DNA from: Lepiota brunneoincarnata
Taxonomy: Eukaryota; Basidiomycota; Agaricomycetes; Agaricales; Agaricaceae
Assembly: GCA_023014365.1 (NCBI GenBank)
Contig: JAEBUN010000006.1
Span: 248,001 to 312,000 of the forward strand
Length of the DNA: 64,000 nt
Direction of reading: 5' to 3'
In this document: piece by piece, positions 11,961 through 24,135 of the stretch
How positions within the stretch are numbered: position 1 is the first letter of the stretch
How the letters are laid out: each line of letters begins with the position of its first letter
The notes under the pieces: model-generated
What the model saw: the letters and a program-made list of their open reading frames with translations, nothing else
The model's database searches: none
What the model was told of the DNA's origin: nothing
Position numbers and translations under genes: made by a program

Positions 11961-12943
11961 TCCAAACTCCCCTCTCCTACTCTGGCATGTGCTTACGTTA
12001 GGAACAGTGTGGCTTGTGGGTTCTTTGACTGAGGAAGCTGGCATCGCAGCACTCTTGGGATATCACGATACGTTTATATCTCGTTCTTCGTATGTACTCG
12101 TCGTTAGGAAACAGTGAGAGTCGTGGCAGACCTGCGCTAGCTGAAATGACAAGCCAGTCAGTAACCGACGACCACAGCCTTAATGACTGACTCCAACTCA
12201 TTCTAACCCTCCTGCCAGCACTACAGTAGCCACGCTCTTAATGCATATGGGATTTGGGTGATGCATAATACACAACACAAGGTCTTCCAGCACTGGCACT
12301 TTAATGCTTTGTTAGGAAGCCTTAAATGACGGATTCTGAACCTATTGGATCCTACCGAGGAATCCTACAAGCATTCGGAAGCTACCTACAGAGTCCATAT
12401 TGAGCGGGGGGTGGTGTTGCACCTCAACGAAGGTTGCGGCTTTGGTACATAGGTTTACGCGTTCGAGTACAGTCGATCGCACTAACCGACTCGAAATCGA
12501 TCCACTGGCCAGGCAGATAGGGGCCGTTCTCCAAATCACCAATTCTCAGTATGTGTGCAGGATGGTTCGTTAGATCACACAATAAGAGGACTTTTTGGCA
12601 GGAGCTTCACGATGTGGTGGTGACAGTTCTAAGACTGCCTTTCAATAACGCGGAACAGTGAAGTAGAAAGAGTGATTGGTCCTTAACACGGGCGGATTTC
12701 TTTGCCGATCTGAACAAAGTCCCTACATGTAGTCGAAGTCCATTGTGCAAGCGGGAGTCTTTATATACCATAGATACTGTGGTGTAAGCGGACGATACGC
12801 ACAGATCACAAAGAACCTGATGGCTGTTAAATCCAGATGGTTCAAACCAGACTTCACCTATGAACCCTTTAAATTTGTTGACCACTTCACCAGCCTATCA
12901 AAGGCGAGCCGGCTTTCTATTTTCTGTATCCTCCATTCCTTCA
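11961..12943. other. Gene-poor stretch
   Basis: No recognisable gene. Short frames occur on both strands (for example minus 12885-12607) without family resemblance or clear splice structure. Confidence 0.4.
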
Positions 12944-13460
12944 TTAGTGCCGGGCGCGCACTCTTATGGTAACGCACTTGAAGACCCAAATTTCGGACAT
13001 ATGATATGAGCCGAAGACAACAACGTTGCCTAGCTCTTGGGGGGTGGGTACGAGATAGAGGGCAAGGCGTGCACCAGACATAGTAATACAAGGTATGGCA
13101 GTTGGAGAAGGCAGGTTCTGCGGTGATTTCACGAGGAGTGTACAGACGGACGTATGCCTTCTGCAAGGCCCCAATTTGGTCCTACTTGTGCTCTTCAGGG
13201 ACGGGCGGTATCCAACACGTCCGATGCAGGATCACAGGTTGTAGCAGAGGTGACAGCAGCTTTTTGGCTCGACGGCACAAAGTGCACGAGGGCGGGGAGA
13301 GGGATGATATAACCAGGACGTTGCGCCTTGTTGTAAACAAGCTTCAGAGTCTCCGCGGCAAAGCTGTCGGTAGCACACTCTTGGTTGGCCTCAGTGGCGG
13401 GACCGAGGCAACTTGTGAAGTAATTGCTTGTACCAGGAAGGGTGTTAAGAATTGCCTAGT
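12944..13460 (-). pseudogene. Coding-like remnant, possibly WD40-repeat related
   Basis: Two coding-looking runs lie in different frames. One (about 13457-13194) reads GTSNYFTSCLGPATEAN, then FAAETLKLVYNKAQRPGYII, then PLPALVHFVPSSQKAAVTSA before a stop. A second (about 13080-12944) reads MSGARLALYLVPTPQELGNV then VVFGSYHMSEIWVFKC, which resembles a WD-repeat strand set ending in W/F-F. They could be exons of one decayed gene or of a poorly spliced real one. No stable model was obtained and the WD40 suggestion is weak. Confidence 0.2.
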
Positions 13461-13702
13461 GGAAGCGACCTGGCGACGGGTCTGCGCCTTCAGTACTCGT
13501 AGGAGGATTAATCCATGGCTGAAATAAAATAAAATAAAGAAAAGGGGGGTCGCAGCGTGTGCTGGTAATGACGTGTTTCCTTGCGTGACCGTCACGTTGC
13601 TAGTTTCAAGAATCAATACCACGCAGCACGCTCGTCCACGCCCGTTCTCTTGACTGAGCTGGAACCCAGGTCAACGCACCTCTAATTAACACTCTCGAAA
13701 GC

Positions 13703-14382
13703 ATGTGGCTCTCCGACGCGCAAAGTCTGTCTGCAAACCCTATGAACGAAAAACCCACCCATTGACGACTGACGTGTTATGGTACTCAGAAATCGGTGTT
13801 GCCCTCACCACCTTTGGAGGGCTGTTCATGCTTCTTGGTGTTATGCTGTTTTTCGACGGAGCGCTTCTCGCACTTGGAAACGTATGTTTCAGAAACAGCT
13901 TTCTCTATCTCATAGTCAGTTCCGGAAAACTAACACCTTTCTCAACAACATCTCAGGTCCTCTTCATCTCGGGTTTGACACTGATCATTGGACCTCAGAA
14001 GACGTTCTACTTCTTTGCTAGGAAACAAAAGATCCGCGGGACGATGTGTTTCTTAGGTGGTATCCTCCTCGTCTTTCTGAAATGGCCGTTCATTGGGATG
14101 ATTGTGGAGACATTTGGATTTTTGAACCTTTTCGGGTATGTGCCTCCTCTCTGAGCCACCAGTCCAGTGCCTGATACGTGTCCTTCCTCCCGTGTTTGCA
14201 GTGACTTCTTTCCTGTGATTATTACCTTCCTTCGACAGCTGCCTTTCATCGGCACGATTCTTTCACTTCCGTATATCAGTGGTGTAAGTTCATACAGTTT
14301 GTCGTCATAATAAGCTGATTTAACATAAACAATTTTACAGTTTATAGACCGACTTGCAGGTTCCCGCACATCCGCTGTGTAA
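13703..14382 (+). CDS. GOT1: Golgi transport protein GOT1
   Basis: Small tetraspanning membrane protein of the ER-Golgi system. The spliced product begins MWLSDAQ|KIGVALTTFGGLFM: intron 13725-13789 interrupts codon 8, restoring the family's typical MW.SD.QKIG start. It continues LLGVMLFFDGALLALGN, VLFISGLTLIIGPQKTFYFF, ARKQKIRGTMCFLGGILLVF, LKWPFIGMIVETFGFLNLFG, DFFPVIITFLRQLPFIG and ends DRLAGSRTSAV. The GPQKTFYFFARxQKxRGT block and the C-terminal AGSRTSAV are hallmarks. Four introns, all phase-consistent; about 138 residues, normal for the family. Intact. Confidence 0.96.
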
Positions 14383-14501
14383 TCTATAATTAGATTATGT
14401 GAAAAGCAACTTGACTTGGTTCAGGTCATTCGTAATTAAAAAAAAAGGGCCAACTCAGTTTCCGACCGGTCGGCAAAGGGGAACAAGGCAAGGCAAAGAG
14501 A

Positions 14502-16674
14502 TCAAGCCACTTCGACGTACTCCTGACTCGATTTGTCTTTCTCCATGCTCTCGCCTCCCGCCTTGTCTCGATCACCCGGCTTCTCTGCCTCTTCTGCCTT
14601 CGCTCGCTTTCTTTCTGCCAGCTCGTCGATATTGCGGAACCTGAATGATTCCTTGACCGCCTGGTCGATCACCATTCCCCTACGAGAAAATAGCTCAGTC
14701 TCGCGATAAGAGAATTAGAGGAGTCAAGGAGCGGCTTCTTACACGGCGTACAATGTCATTGCAAGATATCCGGAGAGCGGTACAAAATACGAATGCCGTG
14801 TGGTGGTCTTGTCCGCAAGACTGGCCTGCGCAGGGGGGTACCAGGCACCTCCACCGACGCCCTGAGCAAAGGGGTTAGCTCTGGAATACTGAGCTAAATC
14901 ACCGTTTAAAACACACCATCACAATCAACCCCGACCCTCGCTTAGTATGAATGCCCAGGTGCTTGGTACCAAGTGTAAAGATGCACTGTGGAGAGCTGAG
15001 GATCAGCTGATGGCTATTGTGTCTGAGGCACAAAATACTGACAGGGTAACAAATGGACTCGAAGAAGAACAGGGCGAACAGGAAGCCTACACCAGCCTTT
15101 CCAGGCACTAATGCGACCAATAAACTGAACAGAGAGCACATAACCCCGTACAACGACAGTAGTAATGCAGGATCGACAAAGTTCAGAATCACGACGCCCA
15201 CAAACCTGCGAGGAAGGGGGTTACAGATGAGCAACGGATACGCCACTGTCCATTTCCTCTGACTCACCTTCCAACCGTGAATGTTAATTGACAGAAAGAG
15301 AACAGCTGGCTAGCCTCCGGTCGGTCAATACCGATGCCTTGTTCGGATAAGAAGTTAACTGCAAGTGACGCGACAGCAACTTGCGCTCCTCTAGGGTTTG
15401 GCGTTACTTTCCCCGCATCTATCAAGAGCCTCAACCGCGACTTACACATAAGCCGTCTGCGCGACGAACCCAAAAATGCACCTCCATTGCTTCCAGAACG
15501 GCTCTTCATCAGCGCGGATACCGACCTGATGGATTTCAGTGGCAAGGGCTTCTTCTGTAATCTCCGGTAGGTCACAGAAGCTGTAAAAGCGTTGAAAATG
15601 CCTTCAAGTGCTTCACTGGTCGAAAGGGCTTACTAGAAACAGCACATTAAGAACGACACCCAACCCTGCGACGGCTAGATAAACCCTGTCATTTGTTAAG
15701 TAAAAGCACTCAGTATCTGGAAGCGAAACCCAGGTCACCATTGGACGGTATCTAGCCGGCTGGCATTAACTCCACGGAAAAACCATCTAGAGGCTATCAA
15801 TGGACCCGCGAAGGTCGCAAGGCCTTGGAAACCCTGGCTGAAGTTCAAGCGCGCGGCTGCATATTTTGGAGTGCCGAGAACCGAGATGTACGAATTAGCC
15901 GCAACCTCCAACGTGGCTAATCCGCATCCTGTAAGGGTTAGGCGGCTTAGCACCCGATGCGTGTATTTTATTAAGGCTTGCTTGCTGGATGCTTTGCTCA
16001 CCGATCACGAAGGTACAGCCTACAAAGCCTCCATACTTCTGGAACTTGGCAGAGGGCCAGAAGAAGATTGCACCTGATAATCATGTACATCAATCGGCGT
16101 TCCAAAAGCCTGGTGCCAGCAGCTTTACCGAGACTGTACAGGGTGAGACCCATATGAATTCCAACCTGCAGTGATGAATTAGCTCCACAGACGTCCTTCT
16201 CTGGCCCTCTTCTTACCTTGTAGCCGTATCTTTTCATCTGCAAAACTATCAGCTATTGAGTAGCGGGAGAAAGAGCTTGAGCCTACAAATACGCCAGCCA
16301 CTGGCGCGTATACCACATAAGCACCAAAGTACGCCAGCTGCAACAGGGTACTTTGGGTCTTGTTGATACCGAAAATTGCTTGGAAATGAGCGTTCAGGAC
16401 ATCGAGAAGCTAGATGCGGGGTGAGCTAGTCATTTCCCGTTTACAGTAATGGTCAACTGACACCGTAAGCAAAGCCCCCTGCAGAAAAGCGTTAATATCA
16501 GATTTTCACCACACTGAGGACCAGCTTACAGGTGAAGAACAACGACGTCACCAAGGCGAAGGCAAACAGCCATTTGCTTCTAGTTAGCTCGGCGCCTAAC
16601 CATGAGAAACCAGTCTGGGTGCTGTAAAAGCCCGAAGCAGATGCATACCAGGTAGTTCCTCTTGGTGGGGGCAT
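14502..16674 (-). CDS. FucP-like major facilitator superfamily sugar transporter
   Basis: Plasma-membrane proton symporter of the L-fucose/glucose/galactose permease type within the MFS. The most telling exon (15.7-16.0 kb) reads LTLTGCGLATLEVAANSYIS then VLGTPKYAAARLNFSQGFQG. This contains the E-x-x-x-N-S/P-Y segment and the ARLNF(S/A)Q.F signature of FucP-type carriers in TM4-TM5. Other exons supply hydrophobic spans, and the last reads EYVEVA after a charged Lys/Glu tail. Start chosen at 16674 (MPPPRGTTW, then intron). More than ten short introns make the exact model uncertain. Substrate cannot be told from sequence. Confidence 0.8.
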
Positions 16675-17407
16675 TATCGAACAAGATTCTCTGGTGTGGG
16701 ATCAAGAGGAGAGGAAGCACTAGCACCCTAGAAGCCTGGACTCGCGCCTCCACGTCACCTTTATATCACTTGACCCGAAATTTATTTCTGTCTCGCCGGT
16801 ATTCATGGATGGCATGGACACCTCGCCTATACTCCAATTAGAGTGCCAGTGCGGCTCAGGCGCTGACTGGGGATGCACATTGGCTGAACCGCACCGCGTA
16901 TAAAAGCGGCGATTGATGGAAGAAAGGTCACCACGTTGCTATTCTTGTATCTCGTGATCATTTGGTCGGGTTAAACACGGTCCGTCAGTGCAAAGCTCAA
17001 CCTCCTCCACCCTGCTGGTATATCTGCAAGTGCGTACAGTGCTGGCCCCTGAGCGCTTTCTTTGCGATTATCACACCCCTTGACAGCCGATTCAGTGATC
17101 AATCTAGGGATGAATGTCAAGTTTCGCCAGTTTTTGGCGGTTGGTTGTTCAATCTTTGCCATCAAGACGCTTCCAAAGCATCTAAACTATCGAGCAGGAA
17201 CGGTATCCTATCGCGCGATCAAATTTCCCAGGAGAAGGCAGGAGAAAGTGGCGCCTGCGAATAATCGAAGAGCTATGGTTGGCACCAGAAGTGCAAGCCG
17301 AAATCGCATCAGCCGCTTTAACCTCCCAAACACACCTAGGAGAGCACGTCAGTTGGTTCCAACATAGCAATACCTCTCAGCCAGACCCTTGATTATACGG
17401 ACTCTAG
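16675..17407. other. Region between transporter and DUF6924-like gene; plus-strand TATA-like site at ~16898
   Basis: Contains TATAAAA (about 16900-16906, within a GCGTATAAAAGCGG context) on the plus strand, a plausible core promoter for a rightward gene. The 5' exon of the gene ending at 18166 must lie here. Frames around 17110-17365 stay open, but phase did not fit at the obvious donor, so the exon is unassigned. Confidence 0.35.
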
Positions 17408-18166
17408 TTTGACTGTGATAGCAGTAACGATGGTGACCCTCTTGACGAACTCATAGAAGGTGAAGAGGCTGGGCTACTCATCCGGATCGACTTTTCAGAC
17501 GACGCTGCCTGGGATCGATTTCTCTACAAGATGCAAGATGCAGAGAAAGATGTTATCGCTGTCATGGCAAGTGAAGGGGGCGACGACACTCAAAGCGAGG
17601 ACGATGCAGATATGAATGGGGATACAAGTTCTGAATCAGAAATCACACCCGCTCGTGTCATCAAGATAATTCAATGCCCAGACAATTCACTGTTCAGCGG
17701 CATATCCAATCTCACGGCCCTCCGACTATTCAACGACGTGAACATACGAGTTGCGCCTACACCCACGATTGGTACGAGCCGCATCAATCCCGGCAACCGA
17801 TTAGTGGACAAGCACGGCTTGCAGGAAGTGTACACAGGCAAAACAGTCTGGATATACGATGGGCAGTCGAACGTGGATGAAAGCGTACGCCTTGTCTGTC
17901 AACAGGGCGACGTGTATGGAACAGCAACGTGAGTTTCGATTATCTGGGTGCGTTGTGAAGCCGCTCATCGACCTGCCCACCTCAGCGGGGATAGCTGGCG
18001 AGCACGAGCCTCACACATTGCCGAACTGCAATTTAGCATGACCTACTGTGGCATGAAGATTGACTTTGGTGGGTTGGATCGATGGGATTACTCGGAGAGG
18101 GCGAGGAACTTGAACGAAGCTGAACATCACCAAGAAGCGCCTATCACTCACCGTATTAAGGAATAA
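17408..18166 (+). CDS. DUF6924-like protein, 5' end unresolved
   Basis: A coding exon starts after a CTCTAG acceptor at 17407 and reads acidic residues then EEAGLLIRIDFSDDAAWDRF, closely resembling the LLIRTDFSDDAAW opening of DUF6924 proteins. A polar insert, ALRLFNDVNIRVAPTPTI and WIYDGQSNVDESVRL follow. After an intron (about 17930-17987) the C-terminus reads ARASHIAELQFSMTYCGMKI then DFGGLDRWDYSERARN, stopping at 18166. The DUF6924 match rests mainly on the first motif and the general layout. No function is known. The N-terminal exon is not assigned. Confidence 0.55.
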
Positions 18167-18304
18167 ATCTCAAAGGACAGAGCGCATCGAGTGCTTTTAC
18201 ATTCTTTTTGTGAAAATGAAGGTAAAATCGGGAACACTAGAGCAAACAAGCCCTCCCCTCCCCCCGCCCACACACACACAAGCCTGGTCCACAAATATGA
18301 CCTT

Positions 18305-19512
18305 TTACGAGTGCACGGTCCAGACACGGAGAGCATTGTCCGTGAAACCAGCAAAGAGCGTCTGGCCATCGGCAGACCAGGCAATCGACACGCACTCGGG
18401 TTGCCTTGCATCATCACTGACGTCGGTGTACGCGGGCTTGAGTTCGTCGACAATTGACCTGACAACAAGTCAATATTTCTTCCTCAGGAGAATACGAGAA
18501 TATTCTTACTTGCTTTCAAGGTCGAAGATCTTGACGCAGCTGGCGGTCGCAGCGCACAGCCAGTAGCGGTTGGGTGAGAAGACCAAGGCATTGACGACGT
18601 CACCAGCTTCGAGTGAGTACAAGTGTTTGCCGTCGTTGAGATCCCACAACATGGTGATGCCATCCTTACCACCAGATGCAGCCAAAGAGCCATCAGGTGA
18701 GACGGAGACAGTGTTGATGTAGCCGGTGTGGCCGTAATGGTTGGTCTTCAGCTTGAACTTTGAGAGCTCCCAGACCTAATTGAAATAGAGTTAGTCCCCA
18801 GAACATGAACAGAGACATTGACAAAGTTTGGTAATAAAGTCTCCGACGAGAGCTCTTCGAGGAATGGAGGCTGAATGCTTCACCTTCACAACTTTGTCCC
18901 AGCCCGCAGAGACAATGACAGGGTTGGCAACGTTTGGGCTGAAACGAACGCAGGACACCCTATACACGCCACATCAGCACACCATCTGGCTTGCAAGATA
19001 ATAAAGTACACACCATTCGGTGTGACCATCCTCCTTGATATCGTATTTGCATTCACCGAGCGTATTCCAGAGTTTGATGGTCCTGTCTCGCGAGCCGGAA
19101 ACGATTTGCCTGTTGTCAGCACTAAAGCTGACGGAAAGGACATCTGACGTGTGGCCAACAAAACGGCGAGTGGTTTGGCCGTTGCCAAGATCCCAGAGAC
19201 GGAGGGTGTGATCCCAGGACGAGGACAGGGCGAATTGGCCGTCAGAAGAAATGACAATGTCAGATACGAAGTGGTTGTGCCCATGAAGGATGCGCTTTGG
19301 GTACCCGTAGGAATCCTCGTCGCGAGTCAACTGCCAGACAATGATAGTCTTGTCTGCATCGAAGAGATTAGATGTGATTTAAACACAAGTTCGACCAATC
19401 TACCTCGTGAGGCACTCAGAATCATGTCAGGGTTTTCCGAGGACGTAGCAATAGCGGTGACCCATCCCTTGTGCCCCTCAAGGGTGCCCAAAAAACGCAA
19501 ATTATCGGCCAT
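18305..19512 (-). CDS. CPC2: RACK1 orthologue, 40S-bound seven-WD-repeat scaffold
   Basis: Beta-propeller on the head of the 40S ribosomal subunit; in fungi it links translation to Gcn/Cpc amino-acid control and kinase signalling. Starts at 19512 with [20 protein letters not shown], then [113 protein letters not shown] and [20 protein letters not shown], ending VRVWTVHS. These blocks are near invariant among eukaryotic RACK1 proteins, and about 314 residues is the normal length. Introns near 19380-19330, 19010-18960, 18880-18780 and 18510-18460. The introns were scanned for C/D-box snoRNA motifs because the yeast homologue hosts one; none was found. Confidence 0.96.
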
Positions 19513-20066
19513 GGATGTTTTCAGTGAGGTGCTCAGCAATGTCCCAGCCACTGACCGGGAAATTCTTGCGGTCGTGACGTCACGCCCCCAGCCACCGTGA
19601 CGCGGACTGTACAGCACCTGGAATCGCCCAGCTATATTGCCAGCGAGCGGTCCGAGGCTCGACCCACCACCACTTGAGGCTCAGGTACGTTGCTATCCTC
19701 TTCTCGAATGGTATCATTCCAAATGATGCATGAATCTTAATATTTGCTACTTCAGAGGGCACCAGCCCTATGAGACAATATTCCACCAAGATCTCTGATT
19801 CCCTACTTTCTGACATATTTTCCGTGGACCACGCCAACTGACTCATCACTTCCAGGACCTTCATCCAGTACTTGGACAGCGGCGTTGTGCTTCGGTGTCG
19901 AGTAGAAAAAAATTATGTATATCATGAGCAAATACACCTACCTTCCTTTTTCTGACTCTACTCGGGTATCAGCGTGGGTGGTGGCCAGGTGATACGGGTG
20001 GAATTTGTCAGGCATTGCGCAATACATACACACCAAAGCCCTGGCTTCGGGTAAGACCTACTGATC
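19513..20066. other. Divergent intergenic region, CPC2 / nucleoside hydrolase
   Basis: About 550 bp between two divergent starts. Nothing coding is supported; no distinct promoter element identified. Confidence 0.5.
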
Positions 20067-21807
20067 ATGGATTCTCCAGTGTCTAGGGCAAAGGTGCCAG
20101 TCATAAGTCAGTGCGCCCACCGACCTCCATCCCTAGAAAAGCGGACCCTTTTCTCAAAAGGGTTTTCATTTATCAGTTGATACGGATCCCGGAGTGGATG
20201 ATATCATCGCAATGTTTGTCGCAAGTACTTGGCTCTACTTACTAGGCTACTCTGCTAACAAGGTGGTCGAGTCTTCTGGCGCTAGCGTCTCCTGAACTCG
20301 ACATCCTGGCGTTCATTATCTCATTTGGTAGGAACATCAACAACAACGAGCATTGGTACTTGGAAACCTCATTGTTCTGAATTCTAGGCAATACCGATGT
20401 CGACGCCGCGTAGTGAGCTCGAGTCCATGACACGATTGACGCTAGTAATTCATCGGGCTATAGCCTGAACATCCTCAAGACCTACCAGGCCATCGGCCGA
20501 CACCTCAAAAAACACCCAGAAGATACAGGGAGGTTTCCTAATTACACACCTGGGAAAAAGAGAATCATCCTAGCCAGAGGGTGCGATGGTCCAACCGAAG
20601 GGGAGCTCCACAGCGCCCAATATTTTCATGGGAGGCTTGTGCCAAAATTCCGTCGTGGCTTTTCCAAATTTCCTCACATCAATTCCTTGACGCAGGGACG
20701 GCCTCGGGGACATAACCGAACGGCATCCTGACCTTGATATAAGTCCTGATACAACTCAGGCGCATCCACAACTGGAAATTTCCCAAACTCATGGCGTCGA
20801 CGTTGCGCTCGATCTCCTGCGGTCGTATCCCTCGAGAAGCGTAACGTACGTTGTCCTTGGCCCGATGACAAACCTGATGCAAATGATGAAGAAGGACGGG
20901 GACTTGGTACGCGATCGCATCGGCCGTGTCGTAAGTATGGGAGGGGCATTGGACGTACCCGGAAACACCAGTCCAGTTGCAGAGTGTGAGGGGCCTCTTC
21001 CTGAGTACCACCTGCGCCCCTAATGATCTTCGCATCCCAGTCAATTATTTCGCAGACCCTTATGCCGTCAAGGAGCTCCTGTTGTCTGAAAACCAGGAGC
21101 TCCGTATTCCGCTTGATCGCTTTCTGATGTTACCACTGGATATAACAACAACACACGAGCTCCCGCTCCCTGTCTACAACCAAGCGGTAGACCCGTCCTT
21201 CGAGTCAGCTTCTGCAGCTCCGTCTAGCGGGACCAATAAATCTCCGATCCTGCATTTCACGAGCTCCTTCCTTGAGCGCACACGCGAAGTTATGTTGAGG
21301 TATGGGAAGGACGCAGTGGAGCTCCACGACATTGTCGCAGTGTGGTGTGCAATAGAAAACCCCCCATTCCCAGACGGTGGTGTGAATTCCCTTGCACCGG
21401 GCTGGAGTGCGCTTCGTCGGACCTTTGATATCGAGAGGTACAACCCATTGTTCCGGCTATGATGGCAGCAGTGCACATCAACTTGTGCTTACCACTTTGT
21501 CCCTCCTGACAGGACTGGTGAATTGACTCGCGGGATGCTCGTAGTCGACCGGCGGGGTGACCAAATGGCCTACGCCCCCGGCGCCAATCGCGCGGAAGTG
21601 CAGAAACAACTTGAGTTGCTTGGGATACCTCACAGGCCGTGGGAGTCTAGTGCGATTCCGGCGCAGGTGGAAGTGGAGCAGGAGCCACAGGGCTTCCCAG
21701 CTTCCAACGATCAGACGGGAGTTTGGTGTGTTGTGGATACGCCGGGGCCCAAAGCACTCTTGCAGTTGCTATTTCGCAGGGTGTGGGGAGTGGAAATCGA
21801 CCGATAA
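20067..21807 (+). CDS. Inosine-uridine-type nucleoside hydrolase
   Basis: Hydrolyses the N-glycosidic bond of ribonucleosides in pyrimidine/purine salvage. The N-terminus MDSPVSRAKVPVI joins across an intron to IDTDPGVDDIIAM, the calcium-binding DTDPGxDD signature of the family. Further blocks: ASPELDILAFIISFGNTDVD, YVVLGPMTNLMQMMKK, VVSMGGALDVPGNTSPVAEF and NYFADPYAV (ribose-binding region), then ELHDIVAVWCAIENPPF (the catalytic-site His-Asp region) and TGELTRGMLVVDRRGD. About eight exons. One intron (20635-20695) needs a GC donor to keep frame. The insert between NPPF and TGEL and the long C-terminus are usual in basidiomycete copies. Substrate preference is unknown. Confidence 0.92.
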
Positions 21808-21921
21808 CTTGAGCCATGTGTTCTCAACGTCATATCGATTCTGAGTTTGTTTTCTGAATAGGTAATTAGAAGGGTATGACGGCGTGCAGCATCAGTGATT
21901 GCGTTTTGGAATTCCAAATAG

Positions 21922-24135
21922 CTAGAATAGCATGTTCAGTACACGGTCGTACCAGGTCTCCGGTAGACGTCTATATACATCCAGTTCTCTTTCTCTCTTG
22001 AGTGCGGCCAACTCGGCTGTAATTTCAATATCGTCCAAAGGGACAAGCCGATCGCGGAAATAGAGCTTGCAACCAATGTAGGCAGTAGGAAAGATCAAGC
22101 TTTGGACGGAAAATAAGGAGCATAACGTCAGTGTGGAGGAATGACCGATACCTGAAATGAAACGAACCAGTTCAAGTAGTTCGAGAGGAAGGACGAAGGA
22201 TGGAAGCCGTCTACGAATGACGTCCATCCACTGAATAGAAGCACCAATATATTCATGCCAAGTGCATAGTACTGTCGTTAAATAAGACTGATAAACATCA
22301 TGCCTGATCCAAGGGTGATCACTGTCACTGACCGAGAGAAGCGGTTGGAAGGGGCTACGATAAGGTAGCTGGCTTCGTGGGATTTTTTGTTTTTGAAGTG
22401 CGTAAAAAAATCTCAGGTAGGTGATGCAAAGAACAACCCATGAGATTAACCCCGCCGTTGTCACGAGGGCCGCAAGCCAAAGGAAGACTTGGAATGAGCC
22501 CTGCTGGACGCTCAGATAGGCGACTGCTCCCCATACTGCAGAAAAGGAAACGGCGATGTAAGGTATCTGAAAGCGGTTTAGCTTCAAGAAGAGTTGAGGA
22601 GCGAGACCATCCAAGGCTAGTCCATGAAGCGTCCGAGAGGCAAGAAAGGTGCATGAGTTTCCTGAGCTAAAGGCAGACGTGAAGATCTATGACAAAAAAA
22701 TCAGTGGCCCAGTCAGGCGCTGCATGTGTACGGAACACTCTCGACCCACTACGCCGTTGACCAGGGACGGGATAACCTGTGAAATTTACCGTGAGTATAC
22801 ATGTGCTTGAACAGAACTAAATTGCGCACTTTGTTTTGTGTCCGTTCAAATGCGATCACGAAGGGACTTTGCGCAGCAGTTCCGGTGGAGCGGGAAAGTC
22901 GACTATCATTTGCAGGCACAAGCATGGAGATGATCAAAATCGATAGAACATAAAAGACGGTGACTCTGAAAAAGGTCCGTTTGAGGGCCTTTGGAATTGA
23001 TTTACGTGGATCACGAGTCTCTGCCCCTGCGATGGCAACTACTTGAACATTCCCGTACGCAAAGGCGGCTGAGATCATCGTTGACCAAAACCCAAGAAAG
23101 CGTCCTACTGTCCCTGGAAGCAAATATTCCACAAATAATGGATAGGGGCTTTTCCAGTAACGAAAGCCGATACGTTCTTGACCAGGATAGCCTGCCAAGA
23201 TCGAGGATGAGACCAGCAATAATGAAACCGATGATCAATGCAATCTGAGAACATGTAAATCAGATAACATCACACCAAACTCAAATCTTGAGCCCGCTTG
23301 CCTTGACGAAAGCAAAGTAGAATTCAAACTCGCCGTAAATCCGGATGGGACCCAAATTTATGATGGTGATCACAATCCACAAAACACTGAGGCGGGGAGA
23401 ATGAGGCTTGTGAGGTCAACAAATGGAAGTGTTTACCCTGATAGGTATTGCTGGATTAAGATCAGGTGTCCAAAATTCCAACAGGGTTGCTGCTGCTGTG
23501 ATTTCAACTGGCATTGTAATGGCCATAGAATACCAGAAGTTCCATCTAAAGCAATGAAGTGAGGACCACAGGGAATCGTCACCCCCCCCCCCCAATCACC
23601 GATATCCTTACCCGATCGAAACGCTTGAGCTTTTGTCCAACCACATCGCAGCGTGCCGCACAAAGCCTCCGCCAACCGGCTTGAGCGCCGACATTTCAGC
23701 GGCAGTACATGCTGCAACACATCATCGTTTGCATAGTGCTTGAGGAGACCGGTATTTCACTGACCAATGGCCGCGGTGACGGTACCCATCTGATGCCTGA
23801 TGAGAGACTTTGGCATAAACTCCAGGGGCCACATACCACCAGAAAACCTAGCAGACAGCTCAATGGTCCTGCCTGGGCGAGTGCCTTCCCGCTTGATAGG
23901 AACAGGCCAGTGCCAATCATTCCCGCTAGAGCAATCATAGATAGGCTGCATTTACGGTAAGATATACGCCAAAGGGCAAGTGCAAGACGAAAACTCACTG
24001 TCTTTCGTGCAAACCCCGTTTCGTCCCACCATCACCTTTGAGAGCGGCGTCCTCTTCCGCTAGGGGTCTTGCAGCAGACTTAGTGAAGCACAGTGGGTCC
24101 ATCAAGAGTGGCTGGCGTTCGTCGTGCGGAATCAT
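21922..24135 (-). CDS. Amino-acid permease (AAT/APC family)
   Basis: Plasma-membrane amino-acid/proton symporter. The start at 24135 gives MIPHDERQPLLMDPLCF, a short cytosolic tail with a dileucine. An intron joins it to HLSMIALAGMIGTGLFLSSG, the G-[ST]-G-x-[FL] motif of TM1 in fungal permeases. Later exons: FWSTMISAAFAYGNVQVVAI then AGAETRDPRKSIPKALKRTF (the conserved E-x-x-x-P-x-x-x-IP loop), FYVLSILIISMLVPANDSRL, APQLFLKLNRFQIPYIAVSF, WVVLCITYLRFFYALQKQKI and PYRSPFQP. It ends LPETWYDRVLNMLF. About ten exons; one intron contains a poly-C run at 23581-23592. Length near 560 residues fits. Substrate unknown. Confidence 0.88.

Noticed and set aside
18455..19380. Possible intronic C/D-box snoRNA in RACK1
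   Set aside because: The yeast homologue hosts one, but no RTGATGA/CTGA pair with terminal stem was found in these introns.
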